Assembly: GCA_007125435.1 (NCBI GenBank)
Contig: SLDF01000074.1
Coordinates: forward strand, 1-15,234
Source of the DNA: Saprospiraceae bacterium
Lineage (GTDB): Bacteria > Bacteroidota > Bacteroidia > Chitinophagales > Saprospiraceae
Length of the DNA: 15,234 nucleotides
Reading direction: 5' to 3'
Both the position numbers and the translations under genes were made by a program. The notes below the pieces were generated by a model that saw nothing but the letters and a program-made list of their open reading frames with translations, ran no database searches and had not been told where the DNA came from. Below are positions 7,908 to 15,234 of the stretch, piece after piece. The first letter of the stretch is position 1; each line of letters opens with the position of its first letter.

Positions 7908-9730
7908 TGACTAAATGCTTCCGATTTGATAGCACAGCCTCAGCCTTCACTGTCATATTGCTAGGCCTTTGTATTTTTTCTGAGACACAGCATTTGTATG
8001 GTCAACATACAACTGAAATTGATACTGCCTGGCTTCTGCCATACGAAATAGACGCTAATACTTGTCTTGATCATAATGGTATGGTTGAGTTTATCTCTAA
8101 ACTTTCAGAAGCATCACCATATATTTCCCTGGATACGATGGGCGTATCAGATGGCGGTCACGTCATTCATAAACTCATAATAAGCGATGAAAAATTTAGC
8201 AATGGTGACAAAGCTCGCCAACAAGACAAAGTAATCTTTTGGCTAAACAATGGTATCCATCCAGGTGAACCCGCAGGTATAGAGTCAAGTCTTGCACTTC
8301 TAAGAGACTACCATTTTTCCTGCCAACTTGAGGTTCTGGTTCGAGATGTTGTCATCATAATTATACCGGCATACAATGTCGATGGCATGTTAAATAGAAA
8401 CAGCCATTCCAGAGTGAATCAAAATGGACCTGAAGCTCATGGTTTTAGGGCTAATGCCAGAAATTTAGACCTCAATCGCGACTTTATTAAAGCCAAAAGC
8501 AAAGAAGCTCAATCGTTTAATACAACTTACACAAATTGGAGACCCGATGTATTTCTAGACACACATACTAGTAACGGCGCCGACTACCAACACACCATGA
8601 CCATAATCCCTACGCAAGCAGACCAACTCAATGGTCCCAAAGGGTTGTACATGAGAACGACACTTCTACCATTTGTTTATGATGGTATGATGAAAAAGGA
8701 GGACACTGCAGTACCCTATGTGCTGTGCCCTGGCGGTGACCCCAGAAAGGGTATATTTGCATTCATGGATAGTCCGCGCTATAGCAGTGGTTATGCTGCT
8801 TTATTTGGCAGTCTATCCCTCATGTCAGAAACTCATATGCTTAAGCCGTTTAGTGAAAGGGTCGAATCTACATATCGGCTCACCGAAATATTACTTGATT
8901 TTTGTCTTCAAGAAAAGGAGCAATTGATCTATCTCCGCGAATCTCAAGATCAATTTTATCAAAATAGAGCGTTTTATCCATTACAATATGCTCTGGATAC
9001 ACTCGAACATGACAGTATTGTCTTTCATGGCTATGCATTAGAACCTAAACACTCAGATATTACCGGGTCTGATATTCGACGGTACAATAGAAACAGGCCA
9101 TTTAAAGAAAAAGTACCTTACTACAGTTCTTACAATGCCATTGACTCAATACGTATCCCTTCATATTATTACATACCTCGAGCCTGGACTGATATTATAG
9201 AACATCTACATAGAAACGATGTCAAAACCTATCAGGTCTTAAGAGATACAATGTTAAAAGGTGAGCAATACATTATCGACGCCTATTCCAATGACAGACT
9301 TTTTGAGGGGCAGCCCTATCATCACACTTTGAAATTGACCACAGTGCCAGGGCTGCACAAAGTCTACAAAGGCGGCATACTCGTCCCTACTCGACAGAAG
9401 AGCATGAGATATATTATTGAAGCATTGGAGCCTTTAGCTAGAGATTCCTATTTCAGATGGAATTATTTTGATCCTATCCTTATGAGGAAGGAGTACTACT
9501 CAGACTACTTATTCGAGCCTTTAGCCGCTGACATACTTAAGACTGATGAAGAGTTAAAAGCTTCTTTTGAAGCGAAGGTTGCATCCGATTCTACTTTCGC
9601 TTCAAGTCCATTTCAAAGGCTTGAATACATATATAATCACTCTCCATACAAAGAGGACAACTATAAGCAGTATCCTGTGCTAAGATTGGACATGGGCGAT
9701 GAGTCTATAGAAGACTTGATCATTAAATAA
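7904..9730 (+). CDS. secreted M14-family zinc carboxypeptidase-like protein
   Basis: A 608-residue protein with an apparent Sec signal: hydrophobic core at about 14-25 and probable cleavage after YGQ at about 34. This places it in the periplasm or outside. The catalytic region (about 60-330) keeps the M14 zinc site: His119 and Glu122 in HPGE, and His221 in DTHTSNGADY. It also keeps Arg192 in NLDLNRDF and a Glu309 in MSETHM as the likely general base. The C-terminal 270 residues are beyond the normal carboxypeptidase domain and I cannot assign them. The start codons ATG 7904 and ATG 7907 are adjacent; 7904 overlaps the lpxB stop. The substrate is unknown; amino acid release from peptides or cell-wall peptides is inferred from the family. 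It is the last gene of the surE-lpxB operon. Confidence 0.85.
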   Translation: MMTKCFRFDSTASAFTVILLGLCIFSETQHLYGQHTTEIDTAWLLPYEIDANTCLDHNGMVEFISKLSEASPYISLDTMGVSDGGHVIHKLIISDEKFSNGDKARQQDKVIFWLNNGIHPGEPAGIESSLALLRDYHFSCQLEVLVRDVVIIIIPAYNVDGMLNRNSHSRVNQNGPEAHGFRANARNLDLNRDFIKAKSKEAQSFNTTYTNWRPDVFLDTHTSNGADYQHTMTIIPTQADQLNGPKGLYMRTTLLPFVYDGMMKKEDTAVPYVLCPGGDPRKGIFAFMDSPRYSSGYAALFGSLSLMSETHMLKPFSERVESTYRLTEILLDFCLQEKEQLIYLRESQDQFYQNRAFYPLQYALDTLEHDSIVFHGYALEPKHSDITGSDIRRYNRNRPFKEKVPYYSSYNAIDSIRIPSYYYIPRAWTDIIEHLHRNDVKTYQVLRDTMLKGEQYIIDAYSNDRLFEGQPYHHTLKLTTVPGLHKVYKGGILVPTRQKSMRYIIEALEPLARDSYFRWNYFDPILMRKEYYSDYLFEPLAADILKTDEELKASFEAKVASDSTFASSPFQRLEYIYNHSPYKEDNYKQYPVLRLDMGDESIEDLIIK

Positions 9731-9822
9731 TCATTCATCATCGGATGTTAAGCCTTATTATTCTCTTCTTGATAAATTCTCCTCTCTATAGAGCTATCTG
9801 TAAGTAAATTTTATTTTATTAC

Positions 9823-9956
9823 TTTGGGCATCCCCCTCCACTGCGTTGCGGGTCGCTACGTTACGTGGCTCACTATTCGTTCGGCCTCGATTCCGCTTTA
9901 TGCTCCATCGAGTCTGGCTTCGCATTCGCTGCGCCACCACTTCACATCGCTGATGC
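9823..9956 (-). repeat. GC-rich dispersed repeat, copy 2 (inverted)
   Basis: On the minus strand it begins GCATCAGCGATGTG and ends GGGGGATGCCCAAA, the same ends as 5349-5463. The block 9851-9871 matches 5412-5432 at 19 of 21. It is about 19 bp longer, with the difference in the diverged centre. In both copies the GCCCAAA end faces the operon that lies between them. Confidence 0.75.
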
Positions 9957-10115
9957 AAGTCAGTCGAAAAAACAACATACATACCTCCCTCTAAAGGTCC
10001 ATAAAAACCATCTAAAGTACATAAGAAATCAATAAAGAAGTCTCAGGTTTGTTAACACAAGGTCAATTCTTGACAATAAAGCATCAAATAATGATATATA
10101 AAGATCGTTAAAGCC

Positions 10116-10143
10116 TTGGATGATAAAAAATAGAATATCTTTG
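10116..10143 (+). promoter_or_regulatory. Bacteroidota-type promoter of typA
   Basis: TTGG at 10116-10119 and TATCTTTG at 10136-10143 are separated by 16 bases, close to the Bacteroidota -33/-7 arrangement. The start of transcription would be near 10150, leaving about 165 bases of leader before the ATG at 10316. Confidence 0.65.
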
Positions 10144-10315
10144 CGCACGTTTTTGAGATGGGTCTATGTCCTCTATATAATATATGTTACAGTTGAACGT
10201 GCACCCCTTGAAAAATGAATTGGTAATTAATAAGTAAGTCCTCCTCTATATGGGGAAAATGAAAGTGCCTGGTGAAGATTTAGTTTAATTTTTTACAGGC
10301 TAAAGTTTTAAGAAG

Positions 10316-12130
10316 ATGAATATTAGAAACATTGCTATCATAGCACACGTAGACCACGGCAAGACCACATTAGTTGACAAGATGCTATTGGCCGGGAAAT
10401 TATTTAAAGACCATGAGACCCCTGGTGAATTGATCATGGACAACAATGACCTCGAAAGAGAAAGAGGTATAACCATCCTTGCCAAAAACGTTTCCTTGAC
10501 TTACAAGGGTATCAAAATCAACACGATAGATACACCTGGTCACAGTGACTTTGGTGGCGAGGTAGAGCGTGTTTTGAATATGGCGGATGGTGTATTATTA
10601 TTAGTAGACGCATTCGAAGGCCCCATGCCTCAGACGCGATTCGTATTAGAAAAAGCAATCGGCATGGGTCTAAAGCCGATAGTTGTTATTAATAAAGTAG
10701 ACAAAGAAAACTGTACACCTGACGAAGTTCATGAAGCGGTATTTGACCTTATGTTTCAGCTAGATGCATCTGAGGAGCAATTGGATTTCCCTACCTTATA
10801 TGGGTCTGCTAAGAATGGCTGGATGAGTTTAGATTGGAACCAGCCTACAGAAGATATCACAGCACTACTAGATACAATAATAGAGCAAATCCCACCGCCA
10901 AAAGTATCAGAGGGTACGCCTCAACTTCTAATCACATCTTTAGACCACTCTAATTACATAGGTAGAATTGCTATAGGTAAACTGAGTAGAGGGAAGTTGA
11001 AACCCGACATGCCAGTATCCCTGGTAAAGAAAGACGGCAAAGTCATCAAGTCTAGAATTAAAGAGCTTTTTGTATTTGAGGGCTTTGGTAAGATTAAAGT
11101 AGATGAGGTAGTAGCGGGAGATATCTGTGCCATTACAGGTATAGAAGGTTTTGAAATCGGTGACACCATAGCAGACTTTGAAACACCTGAAGCGCTTCAG
11201 AGTATAGCTATTGATGAGCCGACTATGAGCATGACCTTTACCATAAATGATTCCCCTTTCTTTGGTAAAGATGGAAAGTTTGTAACATCGAGACATATCA
11301 AAGAACGACTAGAAAAAGAATTGGAAAAGAATCTCGCTTTAAGAGTAGAGCCAACTGACTCAGCAGATACTTTCAAAGTTTACGGAAGAGGTGTATTACA
11401 CTTAGCTGTACTGATAGAAACTATGAGAAGAGAAGGCTATGAACTTCAGATTGGCCAGCCTCAAGTTATATTCAAGCACATCGACGATGTCAAATGCGAG
11501 CCGGTAGAAGAATTGAGAATAGACATACCTGAGACCGTCTCAGGAAAAGCCATAGAAGCTGTCACAAAGCGAAAAGGTAATATGCTATCCATGACGCCTA
11601 AGGGAGACAGAGTATTATTAGAATTTGAAGTCCCGTCAAGAGGTATCATAGGGTTGAGAAATTACTTATTAACGGCTTCTGCCGGAGAGGTTATCATGTC
11701 TCATCGCTTCAAAGAGTATCAGCCTTACAAAGGTGAGATACCTGGCAGGCAGAATGGGTCTCTTATTGTCATGGATACTGGTACAGCCATCCCCTACTCT
11801 ATCAATAATTTACAAGATAGAGGATTTTTCTTCATCGATCCGGGAGAAGATGTCTACGAAGGTCAGGTTATTGGAGAGCATAGCCGCCCAGGAGACCTGG
11901 TAGTCAATGTGACTAAGACGAAGAAGCTGACAAACATGCGAGCTTCAGGTTCTGATGATAAAAACAAGATCGCACCGGCTACCAAGTTAAGTCTGGAAGA
12001 GGCATTAGAATACATACAGAAAGATGAGTATGTAGAGGTAACACCTTCCTTCATTCGTTTGAGAAAAATATTCTTAAAAGAACATGACAGGAAAAAGATG
12101 AAAAATGCGGCTCTTACCTCAATGGCCTAA
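10316..12130 (+). CDS. typA: translational GTPase TypA/BipA
   Basis: A ribosome-binding GTPase of the EF-G family that affects 50S assembly and growth under cold or stress. The 604-residue length is typical. The G domain shows G1 AHVDHGKTT (residues 10-18), the RERGITI switch, G3 DTPGH (72-76), G4 NKVD (126-129) and G5 SAKNG (164-168). Then follow the beta-barrel domain II, the EF-G-like domain (RVEPTDSADTFKVYGRGVLH) and the BipA-specific C-terminal part (TPKGDRVLLEF, SRGIIGLRNYLLTA, and a lysine-rich end HDRKKMKN). The start MNIRNIAIIAHVDHGK is standard. It stands alone with a promoter at 10116-10143. Confidence 0.97.
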   Translation: MNIRNIAIIAHVDHGKTTLVDKMLLAGKLFKDHETPGELIMDNNDLERERGITILAKNVSLTYKGIKINTIDTPGHSDFGGEVERVLNMADGVLLLVDAFEGPMPQTRFVLEKAIGMGLKPIVVINKVDKENCTPDEVHEAVFDLMFQLDASEEQLDFPTLYGSAKNGWMSLDWNQPTEDITALLDTIIEQIPPPKVSEGTPQLLITSLDHSNYIGRIAIGKLSRGKLKPDMPVSLVKKDGKVIKSRIKELFVFEGFGKIKVDEVVAGDICAITGIEGFEIGDTIADFETPEALQSIAIDEPTMSMTFTINDSPFFGKDGKFVTSRHIKERLEKELEKNLALRVEPTDSADTFKVYGRGVLHLAVLIETMRREGYELQIGQPQVIFKHIDDVKCEPVEELRIDIPETVSGKAIEAVTKRKGNMLSMTPKGDRVLLEFEVPSRGIIGLRNYLLTASAGEVIMSHRFKEYQPYKGEIPGRQNGSLIVMDTGTAIPYSINNLQDRGFFFIDPGEDVYEGQVIGEHSRPGDLVVNVTKTKKLTNMRASGSDDKNKIAPATKLSLEEALEYIQKDEYVEVTPSFIRLRKIFLKEHDRKKMKNAALTSMA

Positions 12131-12204
12131 TCACTTACCGAGGTATATTAATCTGGAGACACCCATTTCCATACGCCAAGTGTGACAACTGGGTAATATT
12201 TTCT

Positions 12205-12229
12205 ATTTTTGGCGATCGAATCCAAAAAT
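12205..12229 (+). other. hairpin between typA and purK
   Basis: The stem ATTTTTGG/CCAAAAAT (8 bp) closes a 9-base loop containing the palindrome CGATCG. No T-run follows on either strand, so it is not a standard terminator. It overlaps the possible purK promoter and could be a binding site. Confidence 0.35.
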
Positions 12230-12239
12230 TGTAGGTTTA
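12206..12239 (+). promoter_or_regulatory. possible promoter of purK-purE
   Basis: TTTTTGG at 12206-12212 is followed after 19 bases by TAGGTTTA (12232-12239), one base off the TAnnTTTG consensus. It lies about 80 bases before the purK ATG. Confidence 0.35.
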
Positions 12240-12319
12240 TCTTGTTGTATGAATTGCATTGACTTAGACTCTATGCTAGTAACTACATCAGACAAGCCTG
12301 ATAAAAATATTCATGCCAT

Positions 12320-13465
12320 ATGTCACTCAGAAAGAAGATAGGAATTCTTGGCGCTGGTCAGCTTGGCAAGATGCTTGCCATTGAAGGCGCTAACTGGCAC
12401 TTAGACCTGGAAGCATTAGATAGTTCAAGCAATAGCCCTGCTGCACATTTGGTGCATAAAATGACAGAAGGGCATTTCAATGACTATCAAGCCGTTTTAG
12501 ACTTCGGGGCAGATAAGGATATCATTACCATCGAGATTGAGCACGTTAATACAGACGCACTCCGCGTCCTCAAGCAACAGGGTAAAACAGTCATTCCTGA
12601 TCCGGATGTATTGGACATCATAAAGGACAAGGGACGGCAAAAAGAATTTTACAAACAACACGACTTGCCGACGTCTCCATTTGCATTGTACAATGATAAA
12701 GCTGAAGTCTTAGCTGCAGTCGAAAATGGTACCTGGATTGCCCCATTTGTTCAGAAAAGCAGAACAGCCGGTTATGACGGCAAAGGCGTGGTCATCATAA
12801 AATCAAATAATGAGCTGCACAAATTGGTTGACGGCCCCTGTGTTATAGAGGAAGCTGTAGATATCGATAAGGAGTTGGCTGTAATTGCAGTTGCCAATAA
12901 GATGGGAGAACTCAAAATATTTCCCGTGGTGGAAATGTTATTCAATCCGGAAGCCAATCTTGTTGAAAACTTATTTTGTCCGGCAAGAATAGATGACACC
13001 ACCAGAAAAGCAGCCGAGACCCTTGCCATATCTACAATGCAGGCTTATGGACTACAAGGCCTATTGGCCATAGAAATGTTTTTATCAAAAGATGGTGAAG
13101 TATTAATAAATGAAGTAGCTCCCCGGCCACATAATAGCGGACATCATACAATAGAAGCATGTGTAAGCAGTCAATATCAGCAGCACCTCAGGGCGCTACT
13201 AAATCTTCCATTAGGTGACACATCTCTCAGGTCACCAGCTATGATGATAAACCTTCTTGGACACCCAGACCATCAAGGCCCTGCAATGTATAGCGGCATA
13301 GAGGAAGTATTGAAAATATCAAATGTCTTTGTTCATATTTATGGGAAAGAAACGACAAAGCCCTTCAGAAAAATGGGTCACATTACGATCCTCGGCGACG
13401 ACTTCGAAGCCGTGAATACCAAAGCTAATCAAATCAGACAAACATTAAAAGTCATCAGTTCATGA
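12320..13465 (+). CDS. purK: 5-(carboxyamino)imidazole ribonucleotide synthase
   Basis: An ATP-grasp enzyme that uses ATP and bicarbonate to carboxylate AIR to N5-CAIR in purine synthesis. At 381 residues it has the usual length. The N-terminal Rossmann-like fold begins GILGAGQLGKMLA. The ATP-grasp core shows QKSRTAGYDGKGV (145-157), the hinge CVIEEAVDIDKELAVI and the metal/substrate site NEVAPRPHNSGHHT (264-277). The start ATG 12320 has no ribosome binding site. Its last 4 bases overlap purE, whose product handles the next step, so the two are surely one transcript. The order purK-purE is the reverse of the E. coli purE-purK operon. Confidence 0.96.
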   Translation: MSLRKKIGILGAGQLGKMLAIEGANWHLDLEALDSSSNSPAAHLVHKMTEGHFNDYQAVLDFGADKDIITIEIEHVNTDALRVLKQQGKTVIPDPDVLDIIKDKGRQKEFYKQHDLPTSPFALYNDKAEVLAAVENGTWIAPFVQKSRTAGYDGKGVVIIKSNNELHKLVDGPCVIEEAVDIDKELAVIAVANKMGELKIFPVVEMLFNPEANLVENLFCPARIDDTTRKAAETLAISTMQAYGLQGLLAIEMFLSKDGEVLINEVAPRPHNSGHHTIEACVSSQYQQHLRALLNLPLGDTSLRSPAMMINLLGHPDHQGPAMYSGIEEVLKISNVFVHIYGKETTKPFRKMGHITILGDDFEAVNTKANQIRQTLKVISS

Positions 13466-13965
13466 AACCCAAAGTTGCAATCATAATGGGGTCAGACTCA
13501 GACTGGCCGGTCATGCAAAGTGCCGCAGAGATACTAGAAGAGATGGGCATTCCATATGATGTAGATATAGTATCCGCACATAGAACACCTCAATACATGG
13601 TAGAATTTGCCGGCTCAGCATACGACAAAGGTATAAGAGTGATCATTGCCGGAGCCGGTGGTGCTGCTCATCTACCAGGCATGGTAGCCTCACTGACCCC
13701 ACTACCTGTGATCGGCGTGCCGGTGAAATCATCAAACTCTATTGATGGCTGGGATTCTGTACTTTCAATCCTGCAAATGCCTAACGGTGTGCCTGTTGCT
13801 ACAGTAGCACTCAATGCTGCTCAAAATGCAGGTATCCTAGCGGCTCAGATATTGGGCACATCTGATCAAGATATTTATTCCAAACTCCTGTCATTCAAAT
13901 TGGCTCTGGAGGAAAAGGTAAAGGAGAAGCGCCAGGGCTTAAAGGATAAACTTGGAAAAGACTAA
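13462..13965 (+). CDS. purE: N5-carboxyaminoimidazole ribonucleotide mutase
   Basis: Class I PurE moves the carboxyl group of N5-CAIR to give CAIR, using the product of purK. The 167-residue length is typical. The active-site loop MGSDSDW (9-15), SAHRTP with His40, and the GAGGAAHLPGM segment are all present. It starts within the purK stop (ATGA), which implies coupled translation. The presence of PurK together with these motifs argues for the mutase rather than the class II AIR carboxylase. Confidence 0.97.
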   Translation: MKPKVAIIMGSDSDWPVMQSAAEILEEMGIPYDVDIVSAHRTPQYMVEFAGSAYDKGIRVIIAGAGGAAHLPGMVASLTPLPVIGVPVKSSNSIDGWDSVLSILQMPNGVPVATVALNAAQNAGILAAQILGTSDQDIYSKLLSFKLALEEKVKEKRQGLKDKLGKD

Positions 13966-14065
13966 TCCACTAAGTACCTGCTTTTCTACTCTTTTGTAAA
14001 GCCCCATGTCAAAGCTTTTTCATCCCCTGCTATAGACTATATGATCTGTAAATAGCTTCTATACA

Positions 14066-14103
14066 GAAAGAAGATATCAATATTGATGTCTTCTTTTTTT
14101 TTG
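14066..14103 (+). terminator. rho-independent-type terminator after purE
   Basis: A long AT-rich palindrome centred on CAATATTG (14078-14085) has arms AAGAAGATAT and its complement, about 14 bp with one G-U pair. It is followed by nine T residues from 14094. It lies about 100 bases after the purE stop and just before the Fic gene promoter, insulating it. The stem is AT-rich, so its strength is uncertain. Confidence 0.75.
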
Positions 14104-14120
14104 TTAAAGTGATTGTAAAA

Positions 14121-14152
14121 TTTGAGAGAAAGAAAATATTTGACTAATTTTG
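14121..14152 (+). promoter_or_regulatory. Bacteroidota-type promoter of the Fic gene
   Basis: TTTG at 14121-14124, a 20-base gap, then TAATTTTG at 14145-14152. This is one of the best matches in the window. Transcription would begin near 14158, only about 12 bases before the ATG at 14170, so the mRNA would have almost no leader. Confidence 0.7.
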
Positions 14153-14174
14153 TCATGAATTTTATAGTCATGAA
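14141..14174 (+). promoter_or_regulatory. possible operator over the Fic promoter and start
   Basis: GTCATGAA occurs at 14152-14159 and again at 14167-14174, 15 bases apart. TGAC (14141-14144) and GTCA (14152-14155) are inverted around the -7 box. These repeats cover the -7 box, the probable transcription start and the ATG. They would be a natural binding site for the gene's own helix-turn-helix domain; this is inference. Confidence 0.4.
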
Positions 14175-15234
14175 AACTTTAGCACATGTTCTGACATCAA
14201 TGAGAAAGGCCAAGTCCTTTAAGGTTATTGATCTTGCATTAGCTGCAGAGATTGATCCATCTCTCATTTCAAGATATGAGAATGGTTCGAGGCTGCCATC
14301 AGAAAAACATATCAATAGTCTTGCGGCAAACCTATCTGACCACGATGGAGACTTAAGAAAGTATTGGATAGCAGAGAAGGTCAGTAGACTTTTACAATAT
14401 GAGCATGATCCGTCAGAAGTTTTAAAAGTGGCTGAGCAAAGGATTGCTTTCTTGAATGGTCAACATGCGGCTCATAAAACAATGCTGGATGAGCCTATCC
14501 GACAATTGTTGACTGAAATAGATGAACTACAGCAAAAGTGGGCAAGTCATCGTCCGATGAACTCAACTCAAATGAGGAAGTTATCGGAATACTTCAGGAC
14601 GCAATACACGCACGAAAGCAATCAGATCGAAGGCAATACGCTATCGTTAAGGGAGACTCACCTTGTCATCAATGAGGGCATAACCATTAGTGGCAAATCA
14701 CTCGTAGAGCATCTGGAGGCGATTAACCATAGTGAGGCCGTAGATTTCATTATGGCTCTTGTCGATAATAAAGAAGATCTGACAAAACGGACTCTACTAG
14801 AGCTGCACCGTCTTATTCTCAAGAGTATCGACAATGAATATGCAGGGCGCTATAGGGATGTGCCTGTCAGAATAAGCGGCAGTCAACATATCCCACCCCA
14901 GCCATACCTCATCGAGAAGATGATGGAGGATTACTTTTTGTATTATGAGCGGAATAAGCATAGTCTGCATCCAGTCATATTAGCTGCTGAAATGCATGAG
15001 CGATTGGTGAGTATACATCCCTTCATAGACGGCAATGGAAGGACATCCAGACTGGTCATGAATCTCATATTGATCAAGAATGGATTTACTATTGCAAGTC
15101 TTAAAGGCGATGATGTATCCAGACAACTGTATTATTCAGCTTTAGAAGATGTACAAATCAACAACAAACCTACACCATTCTATGGGCTAATCATAGACAG
15201 AGTCAGGTTTTCGCTGACTGAGCATCTTAGTTTA
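14170..15234 (+). CDS. XRE-type HTH/Fic domain fusion protein (partial)
   Basis: Open for 355 codons and unfinished at the right edge. Residues about 1-65 form an XRE-like helix-turn-helix (LALAAEIDPSLISRYENGSR). A linker follows, with a helical stretch at about 100-130. The Fic core has the active motif HPFIDGNGRTSR with His283, the phosphate-binding GNGR at 288-291, and a flap hairpin near 228 (YRDVPVRISGS). Such enzymes transfer AMP, or a related group, from a nucleotide to a protein side chain. SNQIEGN at 150-156 fits the inhibitory motif [S/T]xxxE[G/N] with Glu154, placing it before the Fic core as in self-inhibited class II Fic proteins. The start at 14170 is preferred over the in-frame ATG at 14155, because the promoter would place transcription start between them. 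No separate antitoxin gene lies upstream. Targets are unknown. Confidence 0.9.
   Translation, partial: MKTLAHVLTSMRKAKSFKVIDLALAAEIDPSLISRYENGSRLPSEKHINSLAANLSDHDGDLRKYWIAEKVSRLLQYEHDPSEVLKVAEQRIAFLNGQHAAHKTMLDEPIRQLLTEIDELQQKWASHRPMNSTQMRKLSEYFRTQYTHESNQIEGNTLSLRETHLVINEGITISGKSLVEHLEAINHSEAVDFIMALVDNKEDLTKRTLLELHRLILKSIDNEYAGRYRDVPVRISGSQHIPPQPYLIEKMMEDYFLYYERNKHSLHPVILAAEMHERLVSIHPFIDGNGRTSRLVMNLILIKNGFTIASLKGDDVSRQLYYSALEDVQINNKPTPFYGLIIDRVRFSLTEHLSL

Larger units (their letters stand above)
9731..10315. other. intergenic region between peptidase gene and typA
   Basis: This contains the second dispersed repeat (9823-9956), AT-rich sequence, and the typA promoter (10116-10143) with a leader of about 165 bases. 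No convincing terminator for the peptidase gene is visible right after 9730. Confidence 0.6.

Noticed and set aside
9794..9982. 62-codon minus-strand ORF
   Set aside because: It is the translation of the dispersed repeat and its edges. Composition is low-complexity and there is no promoter or recognisable domain.
10250..10288. 12-codon mini-ORF in the typA leader
   Set aside because: It has no ribosome binding site, no regulatory codon run and ordinary composition. Such frames occur by chance.
10940..11296. 118-codon minus-strand ORF opposite typA
   Set aside because: It lies wholly inside the conserved typA coding sequence, with no independent support.
12205..12229. Hairpin as the typA terminator
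   Set aside because: No T-run follows the stem on either strand, so it is kept only as an unexplained hairpin.
12238..12245. TATCTTGT as a purK -7 box
   Set aside because: It departs from TAnnTTTG at the most conserved bases and lacks a -33 element at the right distance.
14155..14169. Upstream in-frame ATG as the start of the Fic protein
   Set aside because: The predicted transcription start from the TAATTTTG box falls at or after this codon, and the HTH domain is complete from 14170.
14037..14315. 92-codon minus-strand ORF
   Set aside because: It runs across the terminator, the Fic promoter and the first Fic codons. Its C-terminal half is translated from AT-rich non-coding sequence.
1..15234. 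CRISPR array, tRNA, rRNA or complete insertion sequence
   Set aside because: No regularly spaced repeats, no cloverleaf-like sequence and no transposase reading frame were found on reading either strand by eye.

Overview
The window looks like chromosomal DNA of a Bacteroidota species, possibly from the Saprospiria or a related lineage. The coding sequence is AT-rich. There are almost no Shine-Dalgarno sites. Several genes are preceded by the Bacteroidota-type promoter (TTG/TTTG near -33 and TAnnTTTG near -7). The gene content also fits: a LruC-domain lipoprotein, a surE/small membrane protein/lpxB cluster, and long glutamine-dependent NadE. The lineage below phylum level is a guess, because there is no rRNA or tRNA gene here.

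Layout. Positions 1-221 (minus) hold an unidentified reading frame that runs off the left edge. A 176-bp near-palindrome bounded by TTAA (454-629) follows and looks like a MITE. Next, on the minus strand, come a small UVR-motif protein (663-1001) and nadE (1030-2673), which probably form one operon. A LruC-domain lipoprotein (2904-4979, minus) has its own promoter (about 5036) and a strong terminator (2810-2846). From 5651 onward all genes are on the plus strand: surE, a three-helix membrane protein, lpxB and a secreted M14-type metallopeptidase (5651-9730) are packed with gaps of 10 bp or less or with overlap. typA/bipA (10316-12130) follows behind a clear promoter. purK-purE (12320-13965) overlap by 4 bp and end at a rho-independent-type terminator (14066-14103). 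Last is an XRE-Fic fusion gene (from 14170) that is still open at the right edge.

How the genes work together. Most are housekeeping: NAD synthesis, de novo purine synthesis, lipid A synthesis, nucleotide phosphatase activity and ribosome-associated GTPase function. The accessory parts are the TTAA palindrome, two related GC-rich dispersed repeats that bracket the surE-lpxB-peptidase operon in inverted orientation (5349-5463 and 9823-9956), the asparagine-rich lipoprotein, and the HTH-Fic protein with a possible operator over its promoter and start codon.

The best candidates for a second look are the Fic gene with its repeat-laden control region, the TTAA palindrome, and the paired dispersed repeats. 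I see no CRISPR array, prophage, transposase gene, tRNA or rRNA.
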